In this document: positions 53,126 through 63,035 of the stretch, in pieces | Layout: each line of letters starts with the position of its first letter | Numbering within the stretch: the stretch's first letter is position 1 | Assembly (NCBI GenBank): GCA_963377175.1 | Contig: CAUJNA010002135.1 | Location: 238,980-302,979, forward strand | Source: Effrenium voratum | Lineage: Eukaryota; Sar; Dinophyceae; Suessiales; Symbiodiniaceae | DNA: 64,000 bases | Reading direction: 5' to 3' | Made by a program: the position numbers and the translations under genes | The notes under the pieces: generated by a model | Database searches by the model: none | Told to the model about the DNA's origin: nothing | The model's input: the letters and a program-made list of their open reading frames with translations, nothing else

Positions 53126-54059
53126 GGGCCCGGGACCAAGAGGAGAGAAGAGGAGACCCCCAGGGCACTCAAGATGAACCCATGAACTCAGTTGCCCAAA
53201 GCGAATCGACCTTTTCACCTTTTGGTGTTCCGGCCCCAAGAGGTGATCACCTTTTATTCCGATCAGGTCCCCTTGGGCGACTCAGTGATTTCACCCCGTC
53301 GCACCTGGGTCGCTGGCCTTGAGGATTGGGGACTCAGCCCCAACTCGACTTGGAGTGTGCTCGATTTGTGCGAAGTTGTTTTCGTGGTTTGGACCAGGCT
53401 TTTATATTTGTTTTTGAGAGATTCCTCTACGAGAGCTTGATTGAAGGGGAAACCAACTTGAAGTCGTCTGCAATGGCCGTTTCGACGTTTTTAGGGGGTC
53501 ACTACGGGTTCTCAGAGTGCCCGTAAGTCTGCATTAGGTCTGTCCGGACCCTCAAACTGCCCATAAAACAGGGAACGCACCCGGCAACACATGAATTGTT
53601 CAGCGTGTTTTTGAGGGTTCGGGTACACCAGTCACATCCAGCACCGACAAGACAGCCCCGAGCTTACCCCGTGCGGGTCTCCGGAACCCGGCTGCGCGAT
53701 CCGATCGGCATGTGTTGGACTGCTTTGGACTGGGACTTGCAGAATTTGGATTCAACCCGAACTTCTCAAGGGCTCCCTTTGTTTTTCACCCCCCAAACTT
53801 TTTGAAAAAGAAAGGTTTGGAGGGTGAGCTAAAAAAAGGTTCCCGAAACTTCTCAATCCAAAACAATGCAGCTGAAGAACACGGAGCCAGTGCATGAAGC
53901 ATAGAGAAAGCTTAGCGCGCCCCAGGGCCCCACTCAATCTTCAGTCCTGAAGAAACGGATCCGCCCAATATTTTTTGTAAGGTGGCCGCCCAAAAGGTCA
54001 GCTCAAAGGTTGATGCCTCGCATTTCCGAGGCGTTTCTTGGGCCTCGGGACCCGGGCAG
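53126..54059. other. No firm gene
   Basis: A C-element end fragment lies just upstream at 53088-53125. The open stretch 53326-53523 (CFRGLDQAFIFVFERFLYES) reads protein-like but has no clear splice borders. Confidence 0.3.
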
Positions 54060-54119
54060 GAGACCAAGAAGCGGCTTCAAAAGGAGAGCGACACCTACAA
54101 GGACATGGCCAAAGCCTCA
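54060..54119 (+). CDS. Exon, coiled-coil protein
   Basis: GGGCAG|GAG acceptor; ETKKRLQKESDTYKDMAKAS. A GA-type donor after TACAAG (54101) or the end near GCCTCAG are both possible. Confidence 0.45.
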
Positions 54120-54221
54120 GGGAGGGTGTCGCGGTCGCGCGCACCGCGCGCCGCGCGCCGTGCGCTGCCCAGAAATCTTCGGAGGTGCTTTGGCTTCATC
54201 AAAAGGTTCTCTCCTGTTGGT

Positions 54222-54295
54222 CGCCTTAAAATAGGTTGACCTCATTATTTTAGGAAATGACCCCATTTTTTGAGGGTCATGAAGACTTTAGGTAT
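54222..54295 (+). mobile_element. A-family element 13 (5' end decayed)
   Basis: TTAAAATAGGTTGACCTCAT, AATGACCCCATTTTTTGAGG and GTCATGAAGACTTTAGGTA. Confidence 0.7.
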
Positions 54296-54519
54296 GGAGA
54301 TAGGGATCAACTTTTGGCCGAGTCGGCCCAAATGAAACTCAAACCACTAGAATGGCAACACAGAGGAGTCATGAATTGAGGGGCTTGTCTCCAATTAGGG
54401 GACAACCCCCTGCCCTTTCCTTTGAAAGCCAACCAAACGCTTTTGGTGCGCCGGTCCCATTCCAAAAGATCACAGACTAGGGCAGTGGCTTCAAGCCCTC
54501 TGCTGTTGAATGTTGAACC

Positions 54520-54634
54520 TACTGTGGATGGACGAATTCCTGCACCACCTAAGAAACCCTGGAATGTTGATTCCCCTGTAAATATGGTGTCTCATGGTTG
54601 CTTAGGTGGTGCAGGATTTCGTCCATCCACAGTA
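54520..54634. mobile_element. C-family element 7
   Basis: TACTGTGGATGGACGAATTC and GATTTCGTCCATCCACAGTA. Confidence 0.75.
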
Positions 54635-54981
54635 CAGCTTGTTTTTTTGAAACCAACAATCGTTCTTGTTGCTGCTGGCCTATCGAAATCAACACCCTGT
54701 CTCGGTGCACGTCGGTATACTAGGAACATGCAGTCTTCTTTGCAACGACCGACACAAGATGCACAGAACCCAAAAAACGCAAACACGGAAAACAAGCCAG
54801 ACAAAAACAACTACTTATCAGCCAAGAAACGCAGCTTCATTGTTTTGCCACAGGTCTTGTTTGTCCTTTTTAGACATCGGAAACCTGAATGGACACGCCG
54901 AAAGTGCATGTTTCCTCCTTCCAAGCTAGACCCCAAAACGAGGTCCACAGCTGGGCTCTTGATTTGTTTTTCCTGCAAAAG

Positions 54982-55053
54982 GCCCAAAGGAGCCTTGTTC
55001 CCAAGTGGCTTTGCAAGAGATGGGCGCTTGGCCAGATATTTTTTTTTTCTCGG
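54982..55053 (+). CDS. Exon ending at D element 3
   Basis: TTTTTCCTGCAAAAG|GCC acceptor; 24 codons in phase 0, including SLVPKWLCKRWALGQIF; donor CGG|GTACCT is the first base pair of the D element. Joins in phase 0 to 55178. Confidence 0.55.
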
Positions 55054-55178
55054 GTACCTTCCATTTCCATTCTTGCCAGGGATCCTTCTTAGAAAACCTC
55101 CGGAAACCCGGGGAGAACGGATCGGGTTTTTGAAAAGAACGATGATTGAAAAGAATGGACAAGGAATCAACCCCTAGG
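55051..55178 (+). mobile_element. D-family element 3, exactly forming an intron
   Basis: CGGGTACCTTCCATTTCCAT at the left and AAGGAATCAACCCCTAGG at the right. Intron 55054-55177 starts at the element's GTACC and ends at its CCTAG. Confidence 0.85.
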
Positions 55179-55243
55179 ATGGTGGCGGTGTATTTGACCT
55201 GCTGAGACAATTCGAGAGGGGTTGTTTCAATGGGAAGCTGCAG
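55178..55243 (+). CDS. Exon beginning at D element 3
   Basis: CCCCTAG|GAT acceptor; 22 codons, DGGGVFDLLRQFERGCFNGK then LQ; GC donor CAG|GCTCCG. Phase 0 on both sides. Confidence 0.55.
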
Positions 55244-55286
55244 GCTCCGACACACGTTGGGGTTCTAGCTTAGCTGGAGAGTTACC

Positions 55287-55382
55287 CATATGGGTATGGG
55301 TCAAAATAAAACCGCCAGGATATGGAGCGGTTCCGTTTACCAAGCCATTGGGGGTACGCATTTTTGACAACCACAGCCATAT
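55287..55382 (+). mobile_element. E-family element
   Basis: CATATGGGTATGGGTCAAAA and TTTTTGACAACCACAGCCAT. Confidence 0.7.
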
Positions 55383-55469
55383 AAAGTGTGAACAGTGAAG
55401 AGTTTAGCAATTGCCATGTCATTCCCATTTTTGAATTAACCACTGTCATGAAAAATGACCATCTCAGTT

Positions 55470-55577
55470 TACCTGGAGTCTCCATGACCCTTCAAAAATA
55501 GGTCCATGACTCCCCAGTATTTTATGACTCCCCACTATTTTAGGTAATGACCCCATTTTTTAAGGGTCATGGAGACA
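55470..55577 (+). mobile_element. A-family element 14
   Basis: TACCTGGAGTCTCCATGACC at the left; right end shortened to GGGTCATGGAGACAG. A GT (GTTTAC) precedes it. Confidence 0.8.
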
Positions 55578-55691
55578 GAGCGGTGAATTGCCCAGAGCAC
55601 CGCCCGATCCGATTTGCGATCCGTTCTCCAGAGGCACCCCCCCAGAGGCTCCCAGGGGCGCGTTCCAAAAAGTTCTCGCGCCTCGCGCTCA

Positions 55692-55758
55692 GCAACTGAA
55701 GCGGGCGTCCTTGGACCAAGAGCTGGACGAGTTCAACGCCCGGCAGCCCAGGAGTTTG
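55692..55758 (+). CDS. Exon, coiled-coil protein
   Basis: CGCGCTCAG|CAA acceptor; QLKRASLDQELDEFNARQ then PRSL; donor TTGCA|GTGAGC or CCCAG|GAGTTT. The DEFNAR motif resembles EEYNAR in the exon at 19231. Confidence 0.5.
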
Positions 55759-55784
55759 CAGTGAGCTTTGGGGGTGGCTCGGCT

Positions 55785-55975
55785 CGTCTTTTTTTTGTGG
55801 GGGTATCCCGTTTGTTTGGTGGTTTTACAAAAAGAGAACCACCAGTTGGGTTCGGCTTTTTTGAAGGTATACAGTGTTTCTTTTTTTGTGGGCTAAAGGG
55901 AAGCCAAAAGGAAAACCGACACGCATCAGTCTGGAGGTTCCCCTTAAACAGCACACCCAAATGGGTGATGTAGAC
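55785..55975 (+). repeat. K-family repeat region
   Basis: TTTGGTGGTTTTACAAAAAG, CTAAAGGGAAGCCAAAAGGA and related strings of the K family (shared with 47765-47880 and 59495-59580). Confidence 0.45.
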
Positions 55976-56158
55976 CCCTGATTCATAACCTCCTCCAAGA
56001 TTGTCCATCTTCTGTTCTGATTTTTGCTGTTTCTGGACATTGTCGACCTTTCAGAAAAAGCCACAATCAAAACTCTTGACTGTTAACTTCAGATTAATCC
56101 ACCGTAACAGGGATGGTTGACCGAGGAAATTGGTGGGAGCACATTTCTCGCCTTCCAG

Positions 56159-56200
56159 GTTGTTTGCAGCAACCCGTGGCCACACGTTGTTTTGGGGACC
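56159..56200 (+). CDS. Possible exon before A element 15
   Basis: CTCGCCTTCCAG|GT acceptor after a strong pyrimidine run; reads CLQQPVATRCFG to a GA-type donor (GGG|GACCTC). In this frame it would join DDFESLRG at 56294 in phase 0. Confidence 0.35.
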
Positions 56201-56203
56201 TCA

Positions 56204-56294
56204 ACCTAGAGTCTCCTTGACCCTTAAAAATGGGCTCATTACCTAGAATAATGGGATCACAGACCTATTTTTAAAGGGTCATGGAGACTCCAGG
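56204..56294 (-). mobile_element. A-family element 15
   Basis: ACCTAGAGTCTCCTTGACCC and GGGTCATGGAGACTCCAGG, loop reversed. Confidence 0.8.
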
Positions 56295-56339
56295 ATGATT
56301 TTGAGAGTCTACGGGGCAGTTTGAAAAGGCCCAGGGACG
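56294..56339 (+). CDS. Small exon between two A elements
   Basis: CTCCAG|GAT acceptor supplied by A element 15; DDFESLRGSLKRPRD; donor GACG|GTACGG. A element 16 starts 26 bp later. Confidence 0.45.
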
Positions 56340-56364
56340 GTACGGAAGCGCACGCTTTCTTTGT

Positions 56365-56458
56365 TCCTGGAGGCTCCATGACCCTTTGAAAATAGGTCCG
56401 TGACCACATTATTTTAGGTAATGACCCCATTTTTTAAGGGTCAAGGAGACTCCAGGTT
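56365..56458 (+). mobile_element. A-family element 16
   Basis: TCCTGGAGGCTCCATGACCC and GGGTCAAGGAGACTCCAGGT. Confidence 0.8.
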
Positions 56459-56831
56459 GTGGTCGGCGCAAGTATGGTTTAGGTTGTTTTTCTGTCATAC
56501 CCAGAGATCTTATCTAAAGCGACAGAGTGGTCATTGGCATGGCCCACAGCTTCGTTTCCATAAGCGTATCCTTTGTATCAAGGGAGGATGAGTTCCCCCA
56601 GTTCTCAACCCGTGTCTCAATTTTGACCTGCTTGGGTGATGAAAATTAACTTGAACTTCGCTTTTCAGAGATGCTTGCAGGCCCGGACGCCCAGTAGCCT
56701 GGTTTCCACCTGTTTTGTTTCTGTTGGAGGGTGGTTTTCCCCATCAACTGGCAAACGAAAGTGCCCTTTGTCCCAAGGAAACCCACGAGGGATCTGTGAG
56801 CTCCCCTCCGGCTTCTCCGAAAGCGCGGCAG

Positions 56832-56858
56832 GCGCACAACAGACATGCCCAGCAGGAG
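56832..56858 (+). CDS. Short exon
   Basis: GCGGCAG|GCG acceptor; AHNRHAQQE; donor GAG|GCGCCGG, identical to that at 47284. Phase 0 on both sides. Confidence 0.4.
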
Positions 56859-56908
56859 GCGCCGGTTGGGTTCAGTGGGATGCGCAACCATGTGGCTGGT
56901 GGCGAAAT

Positions 56909-57012
56909 GTGTGTGGTTTGAAATTAAAGAGCTAGGGTTACGCAGGTCTTCGTCTTTAGTTCCATTTACCAAGGTGCCATTTTGGTCTCCACAATTTTGA
57001 GCCAGAGCCAAA
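56909..57012 (+). mobile_element. E-family element
   Basis: GTGTGTGGTTTGAAATTAAA and ACAATTTTGAGCCAGAGCCA; close to the copy at 28687. Confidence 0.6.
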
Positions 57013-57100
57013 TCCCTTCGCACCACGAAATGAAGTCATGGTTGAAACCATTGTTGGTTGGTATCCACGGTGGTGCGAAATGGATTTGGTCCATCCACAG
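57009..57100. mobile_element. C-family element 8 (5' end lost)
   Basis: TTCGCACCACGAAATGAAGT, then GATTTGGTCCATCCACAG; it starts in the end of the E element. Confidence 0.6.
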
Positions 57101-57244
57101 CAGCAGGCTTGTTTTTTTCAATCTCCGCTGTCGTCATGCCAAGTACAGCTTGGCAGGCCACTTACGCTGCTTGAAAAACCTCACAGAGGTGTCTGCAAAG
57201 CACGACCTGCATGAACATCCCTTTCAACATAAAGATCCTTTTCA

Positions 57245-57354
57245 TACTGTGGGTGGACGAAATCCTGCACCAGTTGGCAGGATGTTCATTCGTTGTTAAC
57301 AGGGGTTCATCCATACCAACGGAGTAACTCGTGCAGGATTTTGTCCATCCACAG
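57245..57354. mobile_element. C-family element 9
   Basis: ACTGTGGGTGGACGAAATCC and GCAGGATTTTGTCCATCCAC. Confidence 0.7.
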
Positions 57355-57447
57355 AAGGGATGCCTTGGTCGGTGAATCCGGAACATGTATCCCAAACAAG
57401 TATTGTCATTTTTGTTTGCAAGATTCTGCTGGGAATCCCCTTTTGGG

Positions 57448-57592
57448 TGGTCGGTTCACCAAGTGAGTAAGTTGTTAGCCAAAGTTACAACCTGTTGATA
57501 AGTCCCGGTTTAGTAGACTTAACCCCGTTCTTAGTGGGTTACAACCCAGGTAGCTAACCACTTACTATCCTGGCGAATCAAACACCCAACTA
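57448..57592. repeat. Imperfect inverted repeat
   Basis: GTGAGTAAGTTGTTAGCCAA and TTACAACC on the left pair with GGGTTACAACCCAGGTAGCT and AACCACTTACTATCC on the right. Confidence 0.5.
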
Positions 57593-57600
57593 GGGAGTAA

Positions 57601-58556
57601 GAAGTGCTGAGAAACCTTGCCAGATCTTGAAAGTGTGACAAGCGATGCCAGTACGATTCCTTGTCACAGTTTGGTGGCGGGAAGAGAGGTCTTCATTCTT
57701 ATTCCCACGGTTTTTCCCTTAATCAACAGCTGATGCAGCTTTGGGTTCGATCCCAGACAACCTTTGGGGTGGTTTGGGGCAGCTTTCAGGCAGGGCTCCG
57801 GAGGATCTGGCTGTTGTGGATACCACCTGCTCTCATGTCAACCCTGGATGAATAAACCCCTGAGGGTCCTCTTTAATGGGAATCCAGATCACTTTTGGGG
57901 TCCCCTATCAATCAGGGAGGTTTGTGAATCCGTGGTCAACATTAGAGTTCTACATGTTTTCGGAGTTGTGGGATGCATGACATGTGGCAGGGGGTTCTTG
58001 TTTTGAATGGTCTCAAAAAGGAACCAAAACAAAGCGAAGCAATTCCTTATTTTAGGGAACCTTGTTTGAGAAGCACCCATATCCCACTAAGAATTCGACT
58101 TTTAGCAAGGGATCGACGCAGCACTAAGCAGCGTGCCAGCCAAATGGGTTCAAGTCAAAGTGACCCCGCGTGGCATCACGCCAGGGGTTGTTTGACCCAC
58201 TCATCGGGGGGCAAATGATTACTAGCAGATTGCTATGATCAACTTAGTTTGTTTCAAGTACACTGCCCTATCCTGCTTATTTAATCCCTAGTTCTAACTT
58301 GTCTGGTTGCGGGGGATGCGAAAGTTGCTGACTCTGCCATGGTCATTGCGGGTTTGCTTGACTTCCGCACATGGCTGCAGATTAAGTTGCATATTGTTTT
58401 GTGAAGGGGAACGGTCATGACGGGTGATTTTCCGTTGACTTTGGTTGAAACAGCACCCTTTGAGTCGCCCCTGGACAATTGCTGCCCATCCGCATCGGGG
58501 GAGTGCAGAGAAGCGAGCTGGCCACGCCCCTGTGCTGGTCTTTGTGTCTTCCACAG
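57601..58556. other. No firm gene; I-family fragment
   Basis: 57839-57945 resembles I (GATGAATAAACCCCTGAGGG, then GAATCCGTGGTCAACATTAG). The remainder lacks a splice-bounded exon. Confidence 0.35.
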
Positions 58557-58644
58557 GGTTCGGGATATAGCATCACGAGGGCCAAGGACAAGACCCTTGG
58601 CAAGATGAAAGGCCCGCACCATTCACGAGAGCAATGCCTCATGG
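58557..58644 (+). CDS. Exon of unknown, basic protein
   Basis: GTGTCTTCCACAG|GGT acceptor and ATGG|GTAAGC canonical donor; GSGYSITRAKDKTLGKMKGP then HHSREQCLM. One of the best-defined exons. Phase 0 in, phase 1 out. Confidence 0.6.
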
Positions 58645-58757
58645 GTAAGCCCGAAATATGGCCTTAATTGGGGCTAAACAAGGGTTTCTTGGGGCTCCCT
58701 CCCCCTCCCCTCCCCCTGAATGCCTACCCGACTCTTGGGCAAGAATGGCATCGCCAA

Positions 58758-59005
58758 GGATGACCATGTCATTGACGGTGAGGGAAAAGTCCTTCCGAGG
58801 CAGTTCGTCTACAACACCAGTTCCTTCCTTCGTGAGCAAGGCGGTTGTGGTTTGGAAAGAGGAGATGGACACGGAAACATTCGCCTTCCCAGAGTTTGAT
58901 GAGGCTCAGGATGTTGAGGAGACAGTCTTCAGCAAAGATGAGAGTGGGTTGCATACTTGGATGACATCTCTTGGTTCGAAGCCTTTGTTGCGAGTAGAAT
59001 GTTAG
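58758..59005 (+). CDS. Possible long exon with stop
   Basis: An 80-codon open frame including MTMSLTVREKSFRGSSST and EEMDTETFAFPEFDEAQD, ending TAG at 59003-59005. Other frames and the minus strand are also partly open, so strand and frame are unsure. Confidence 0.3.
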
Positions 59006-59145
59006 GGAGACTGAGCTCAAGCAACAAACAGCACCGCCGGAGCCGGTCGAACTTCAGGCACCAGGGTTACAAGCCGGATGAAGCTCCTAGCTGAGTCCAG
59101 TGTCCCAAGACCCTATGTCAGGTCTTTAGGGGGTAGGCTCTCATG

Positions 59146-59242
59146 TACCTAGTTCCTCTAAGACCCTTAAAACATGGGGTCATGACCCCTTTCTTTTGGG
59201 TAATGAACAACCATGTTTTAAGGGTCATGGAGACTCTAGGTA
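59146..59242 (+). mobile_element. A-family element 17
   Basis: TACCTAGTTCCTCTAAGACC and GGGTCATGGAGACTCTAGG, then TA. GTA precedes and follows the element. Confidence 0.8.
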
Positions 59243-59332
59243 GGTCTAACGGGATCGTGTTTTTGTTTTTCCCTGATCCCCACGTTCCGCTTCCGCTGGG
59301 CTGGGAGCAGCCCACCGGAGATCGCATGCCAG
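59240..59332 (+). CDS. Exon beginning at A element 17, WW-like motif
   Basis: CTCTAG|GT acceptor supplied by the element; after two linking bases RSNGIVFLFFPDPHVPLPLG then WEQPTGDRMP; donor CCAG|GTGACC, phase 1 in and out. PLPLGWE resembles the start of a WW domain (which binds proline-rich peptides), but only this part is visible, so the domain is a suggestion. Confidence 0.45.
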
Positions 59333-59431
59333 GTGACCTCGCACCAAAAGCAGCGGCTGCCTCAGACGGCTCCATGCGGATCCGTGTTCGTGACAGCCAC
59401 CTTTCACTCAGCGTGTTTGTCTTTAGGGACC

Positions 59432-59490
59432 CAAATGGGTGTGGGTCAAAATTAAAGCAGGTTTTGGTCCATGTTGCCACTTACGCGGTG
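59432..59490 (+). mobile_element. E-family fragment
   Basis: AAATGGGTGTGGGTCAAAAT and TTTTGGTCCATGTTGCCACT. Confidence 0.6.
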
Positions 59491-59564
59491 ATTTCCTGCT
59501 GGTTTCCCTCTGAAGCTTTACCCAAACAAAGGTTCCCTCAAAAAAAGGACACCCCCAGTGTCTC

Positions 59565-59815
59565 TACTGCTATTGTGTTGGATCTTTAGACTTCAACTTT
59601 TTGGATGTTCACATGTCTTTATAACCTTCTGGAAAGCCGTATGGCCTTTTTTTGTGGCCCAAGCCGCATGGACAGAAAAAAACGACACACATGGGTTTCC
59701 AAGCTGCTCTACTGCTATTGGGTTGGATCTTTAGACTTTAACTTTTTGTATTCCCCTCATATTTCCTTTTAACCAGCAAAAAGTTTCAAACTCTTTGTTG
59801 GGGGATCTACCGCAC
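59565..59815 (+). repeat. G-family repeats, two copies
   Basis: CTCTACTGCTATTGTGTTGG with ATCTTTAGACTTCAACTTTT at 59565, and CTCTACTGCTATTGGGTTGG with ATCTTTAGACTTTAACTTTT at 59707. Related to 46585. Confidence 0.65.
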
Positions 59816-59825
59816 TCAAGGCTGC

Positions 59826-59920
59826 TACTTGGAGTCTCCATGACTCTTTAAGAGTAGGTCCATGACCCCTTTCTTTTGGGTAATGACCCCATTTTTCAAG
59901 GGTCATGGAGACGCTAGGTA
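59826..59920 (+). mobile_element. A-family element 18
   Basis: TACTTGGAGTCTCCATGACT and GGTCATGGAGACGCTAGGTA. Preceded by AAG|GCTGC, a possible GC donor. Confidence 0.8.
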
Positions 59921-59998
59921 GTTCAACTTTTTGCCTGGAGATCGGCCCCAAAAGTTGCCCAACGCATCCGGCCCACGGTCTGCGGCTCAGCGCCCGAG

Positions 59999-60070
59999 GT
60001 TTGAGCGACTGAAGCGGAGGTACCGGCAGACGCTGTCACGTGCCTGGGAAGCCATTGAGACAGGGCGGAG
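59999..60070 (+). CDS. Exon, helical basic protein
   Basis: CGCCCGAG|G acceptor; FERLKRRYRQTLSRAWEAIE then TGR; GC donor GGAG|GCTGTG. Phase 2 in and out. The same AG could instead end a segment read from A element 18 (VVQLFAWRSAPKVAQRIRP). Confidence 0.45.
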
Positions 60071-60604
60071 GCTGTGCGGGTGTCTCAATCAATGACCGAT
60101 CACGGAGACGGGGGCCCCACGGTCCCCCGACATGGATTTCGGGTGTCCTTTAAGTTTCCTTTAAGTTTCCTTTAAAGGAACCACCCCAAGAAGGGCATCC
60201 CCACCAGACAGACATGCGAATATCCGCCCTTTTGATTCCATGTCTTTGGGAGACCATTTTGAGACCGATCGGTTTTGATTCTGACTCAAGTTTTTTTTTT
60301 TGCGGGAACGCACGTCACAGGCAAGCCTCCTGAAAGTGCACCTTGTAGTTCGCGAGGTAATTGCCCGCTTTGTTTTTTGTCAGACAACGGGGGGGTTGTT
60401 TCCCTGTAATCCAGCACTCAGGTGACTTGGATCACGAAAAACTCACGGGGCCAGCTTTTCGTTGGTCCTGTTGAATGGAAGAAGAAAAGGAAGCCACGAA
60501 GTAAGCACTTTCGGAGATGGATCGATGATTTTGAGGATCACCCTCATTTGAACTCACCTTCTGCTTGGACGGCGGCTCCTTGTCAAGCCACCCGGAGCAG
60601 AAAG

Positions 60605-60641
60605 GCTGTGGTCAATGGAACAGTTTGGATTACGGGAACAG
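60605..60641 (+). CDS. Short exon
   Basis: AGAAAG|G acceptor; LWSMEQFGLREQ; GC donor CAG|GCGGCC. Frame open further to AATYATDEMC and a stop. Confidence 0.4.
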
Positions 60642-61420
60642 GCGGCCACGTATGCGACCGATGAGATGTGCTGAGAATGTTCCTGTATTTCGACCTCACA
60701 GCCACTGGATTTTCACCAATAACCTCATCGAGTCGCCTTTTTTTGTGATTTACTGGGAGGGTATTCTTAAGCTGGAATTTCAGGTACCTTTTTTAAATCA
60801 GCTTAAGAACATGTGTTAGTTTCCAATGTTGGTTTCAGAAGGAATCTATCAAGACTGGACTCTTCTCTCTTTTTCTTTTTTCCGGGGGGCTAAAGCAAAT
60901 GAAAGAAGGAAGACAAATGCCGAAGATTTGGCAAGTTGCCACTTGGGGGAAGTTATGATGCCAAAGACCAACGAGTCAAAGGTTTTGGGCACTGGGATGG
61001 AGCCGCAGAGCTTGGATTGGTTTGTGAACCCACGGGTTCCATTTCTCATGTCTGGTTGAACTCTTAGAATTAAAGAGGGCTCCTTAAACGATACATTTTG
61101 CCCATTTGAAACATTGTTTTTTCAACACCACAACAAAGGGAAACCACCATTTACAAGGCAATGTTCAGGTGTATAATGTAAGGATCCCTGTTAAACTGGA
61201 GAAATGGCAGATGGCAATATGGGGTACTTGTCAAAATAGGGTTTCCTTGAAACCAACCTGAGAACGTGATGTACAGTCTCACCTGTTGGGCAATCAAAGG
61301 GCACAGCCAACATTTTTTTTTGAGGGCAGGGCCTAACATGGCTGGTTGGGCCCTGTCAAAGCCCTTTGAAGGATTCTTCGGCCTGGTTATTTCCTTGGGT
61401 AGCACGGGCTCACCATGAAG
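60642..61420. other. No firm gene
   Basis: The open stretch at 60826-61059 lacks G/C-rich codons or clear borders. Confidence 0.3.
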
Positions 61421-61461
61421 GTCCTTTACTTCGGGATCCAAGGCTACAAAATCTACGGCAG
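61421..61461 (+). CDS. Possible short exon
   Basis: CCATGAAG|GTC acceptor; VLYFGIQGYKIYG; GC donor GCAG|GCAGTG. Confidence 0.3.
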
Positions 61462-61801
61462 GCAGTGGGTTACCAGTAGCCGTGTGTCATTCATCCTAGC
61501 TGGTGCGAAGCGGATTCTTCATTTGAGGTGAGCTTTCCTTGGTAGGGGTGATGTTTTCAGGGGAAAACACGGCTGCGGAAAACTTGGTTAGAGGGTCATT
61601 TGCTGTGATATCAGGGGAATCCCTTTCAAAATGGCAAAGTTGTCACATGGATTCTTGTGTCATCACAAAATATATTGCCCACAAACATGCGGGGAATGTA
61701 GGGAGCCTGTCAATCCTTGGTCAACTTCGCTTTGGCAGCGAGTCAACCGACCTGCTCGCTGAGACAAAGACAGCGTCACGGAGACCCTGCCTCCGCTGGA
61801 G

Positions 61802-61882
61802 GTGAACAAGAAGGACCCGACCCCCGATACCGACAAGTCAGAGCTGCGGGCTGTGTCGTTGCCGAAGTTTTTCCCCAGCTGA
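61802..61882 (+). CDS. Terminal exon of unknown gene
   Basis: CTCCGCTGGAG|GTG acceptor; VNKKDPTPDTDKSELRAVSL then PKFFPS and TGA at 61880-61882. Polar, probably flexible C terminus. Frame also open upstream (DSVTETLPPLE). Confidence 0.45.
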   Translation: MNKKDPTPDTDKSELRAVSLPKFFPS

Positions 61883-62664
61883 TTCAGCTTTGGGGTCTCA
61901 GCCCAGATAGGCTCCGGGGTGGTCCGGGGCGGCCCTGAGGTAAGGTTCCACGAGGGTTCCGCCAGGGTTCCACCACATGCTGTTGGGGATATCACCTGAG
62001 CTTATTTTTGTGGGGTGGCCTGTTGCATCAATTGGCTTTATTGGGATTTTCTGGTCACTTACGTGTGTTGTCTGTTGTTTGGGGATAGGTCGTCCTTTGC
62101 TTGTGGGTTTTGCCCCTTTTGCATTCCCTGGAGATGGTCGTGTGTCACTTTGTTTCTGGCGAAGGTGTTCTTTTTGCTTCTTTGGCTGACCTGATTAGAC
62201 TCTTTTTTTGTTTCAAGTGCAGTGAAGTCCCTTTGTACGGGCGTGTGTAAAGGTTCTCCTATGTTGTTTTGTCATTTAACTTGCTTGGTTGGTGTTCCTG
62301 AATTTTGTCGTAGCAAGCAGCAATCACTTTTGGGGGTCCAAGTTCCAAGTCTGTCTCTAAAATGAATCTATGTGCGTGGCAGGGAACCTCCCCTTGCACA
62401 GTGATGGAATAGTAGGAAGCCGAAGTCCATGTCTAAGGTTCGATTTCGAGAGCAAGCTTGCTTTCAACCCTCTACTTGACTAAATTGAACATGGCAACTA
62501 TGTGAATCCCAGGTTGGTTGAACGTTGACCAAGATGTCGGGGAGCCGGTCCGCAGCACCTGAGAAGGGTCGAGCAGGGCACAGCGAATTAAAGGTTCTGG
62601 TTTGCGTCCGAAGCCCAGGTGTCCAGTTCTGTTCAAGGGGCAGATTAGAAACTGACAAACCGCT
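61883..62664. other. No gene seen
   Basis: T- and G-rich sequence without a splice-bounded coding segment. Confidence 0.4.
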
Positions 62665-62788
62665 TGGTGGCTCCCAGCCATCCGGTTCCTTCGCCTTTTA
62701 GCTTTTCAGTGTTTAGTGATGTTTAGTGGTAGTGTCCATTTCACCCACTGCACGTGAGTCACTTTTAGCGGGGGATCTGAGGGCAGCC
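62665..62788 (+). mobile_element. F-family element
   Basis: GGTGGCTCCCAGCCATCCGG, TTCAGTGTTTAGTGATGTTT (partly duplicated) and GCGGGGGATCTGAGGGCAG. It ends 16 bp before the exon at 62804. Confidence 0.7.
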
Positions 62789-62803
62789 CAAATTAAAACA
62801 TAG

Positions 62804-62933
62804 GTCTTCGGGTTTTTGATGCCGTGTCCGAAGATCCGAATCCAATCGCCCGGAGCCGCTTGGAACCTGGAAGCTCCCCTGGCTGCCCCGAAGCACCGCA
62901 CAGTTTCGTTCCCAGATGCCGAGCTAAAGCTGC
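62804..62933 (+). CDS. Exon ending at A element 19
   Basis: AAACATAG|GTC acceptor; 43 codons, including MPCPKIRIQSPGAAWNLE and HRTVSFPDAELKL, plus C. GC donor GCTTAC. The split codon is completed (C|GC, Arg) by the exon at 63033. Confidence 0.6.
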
Positions 62934-62937
62934 GCTT

Positions 62938-63035
62938 ACCCAGAGAGGCTCCGTGACCCGAATCAAAAATAGGTCCATGACCCCATTTTTTTAGCCAATG
63001 GCGCCATTTTCAAAGGGTCCTGGAGACTCTAGGCA
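62938..63035 (+). mobile_element. A-family element 19, forming an intron
   Basis: TTACCCAGAGAGGCTCCGTG (diverged) and GGTCCTGGAGACTCTAGGCA. Fills intron 62934-63032. The GC of the donor recurs after the acceptor, as in element 6. Confidence 0.8.
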
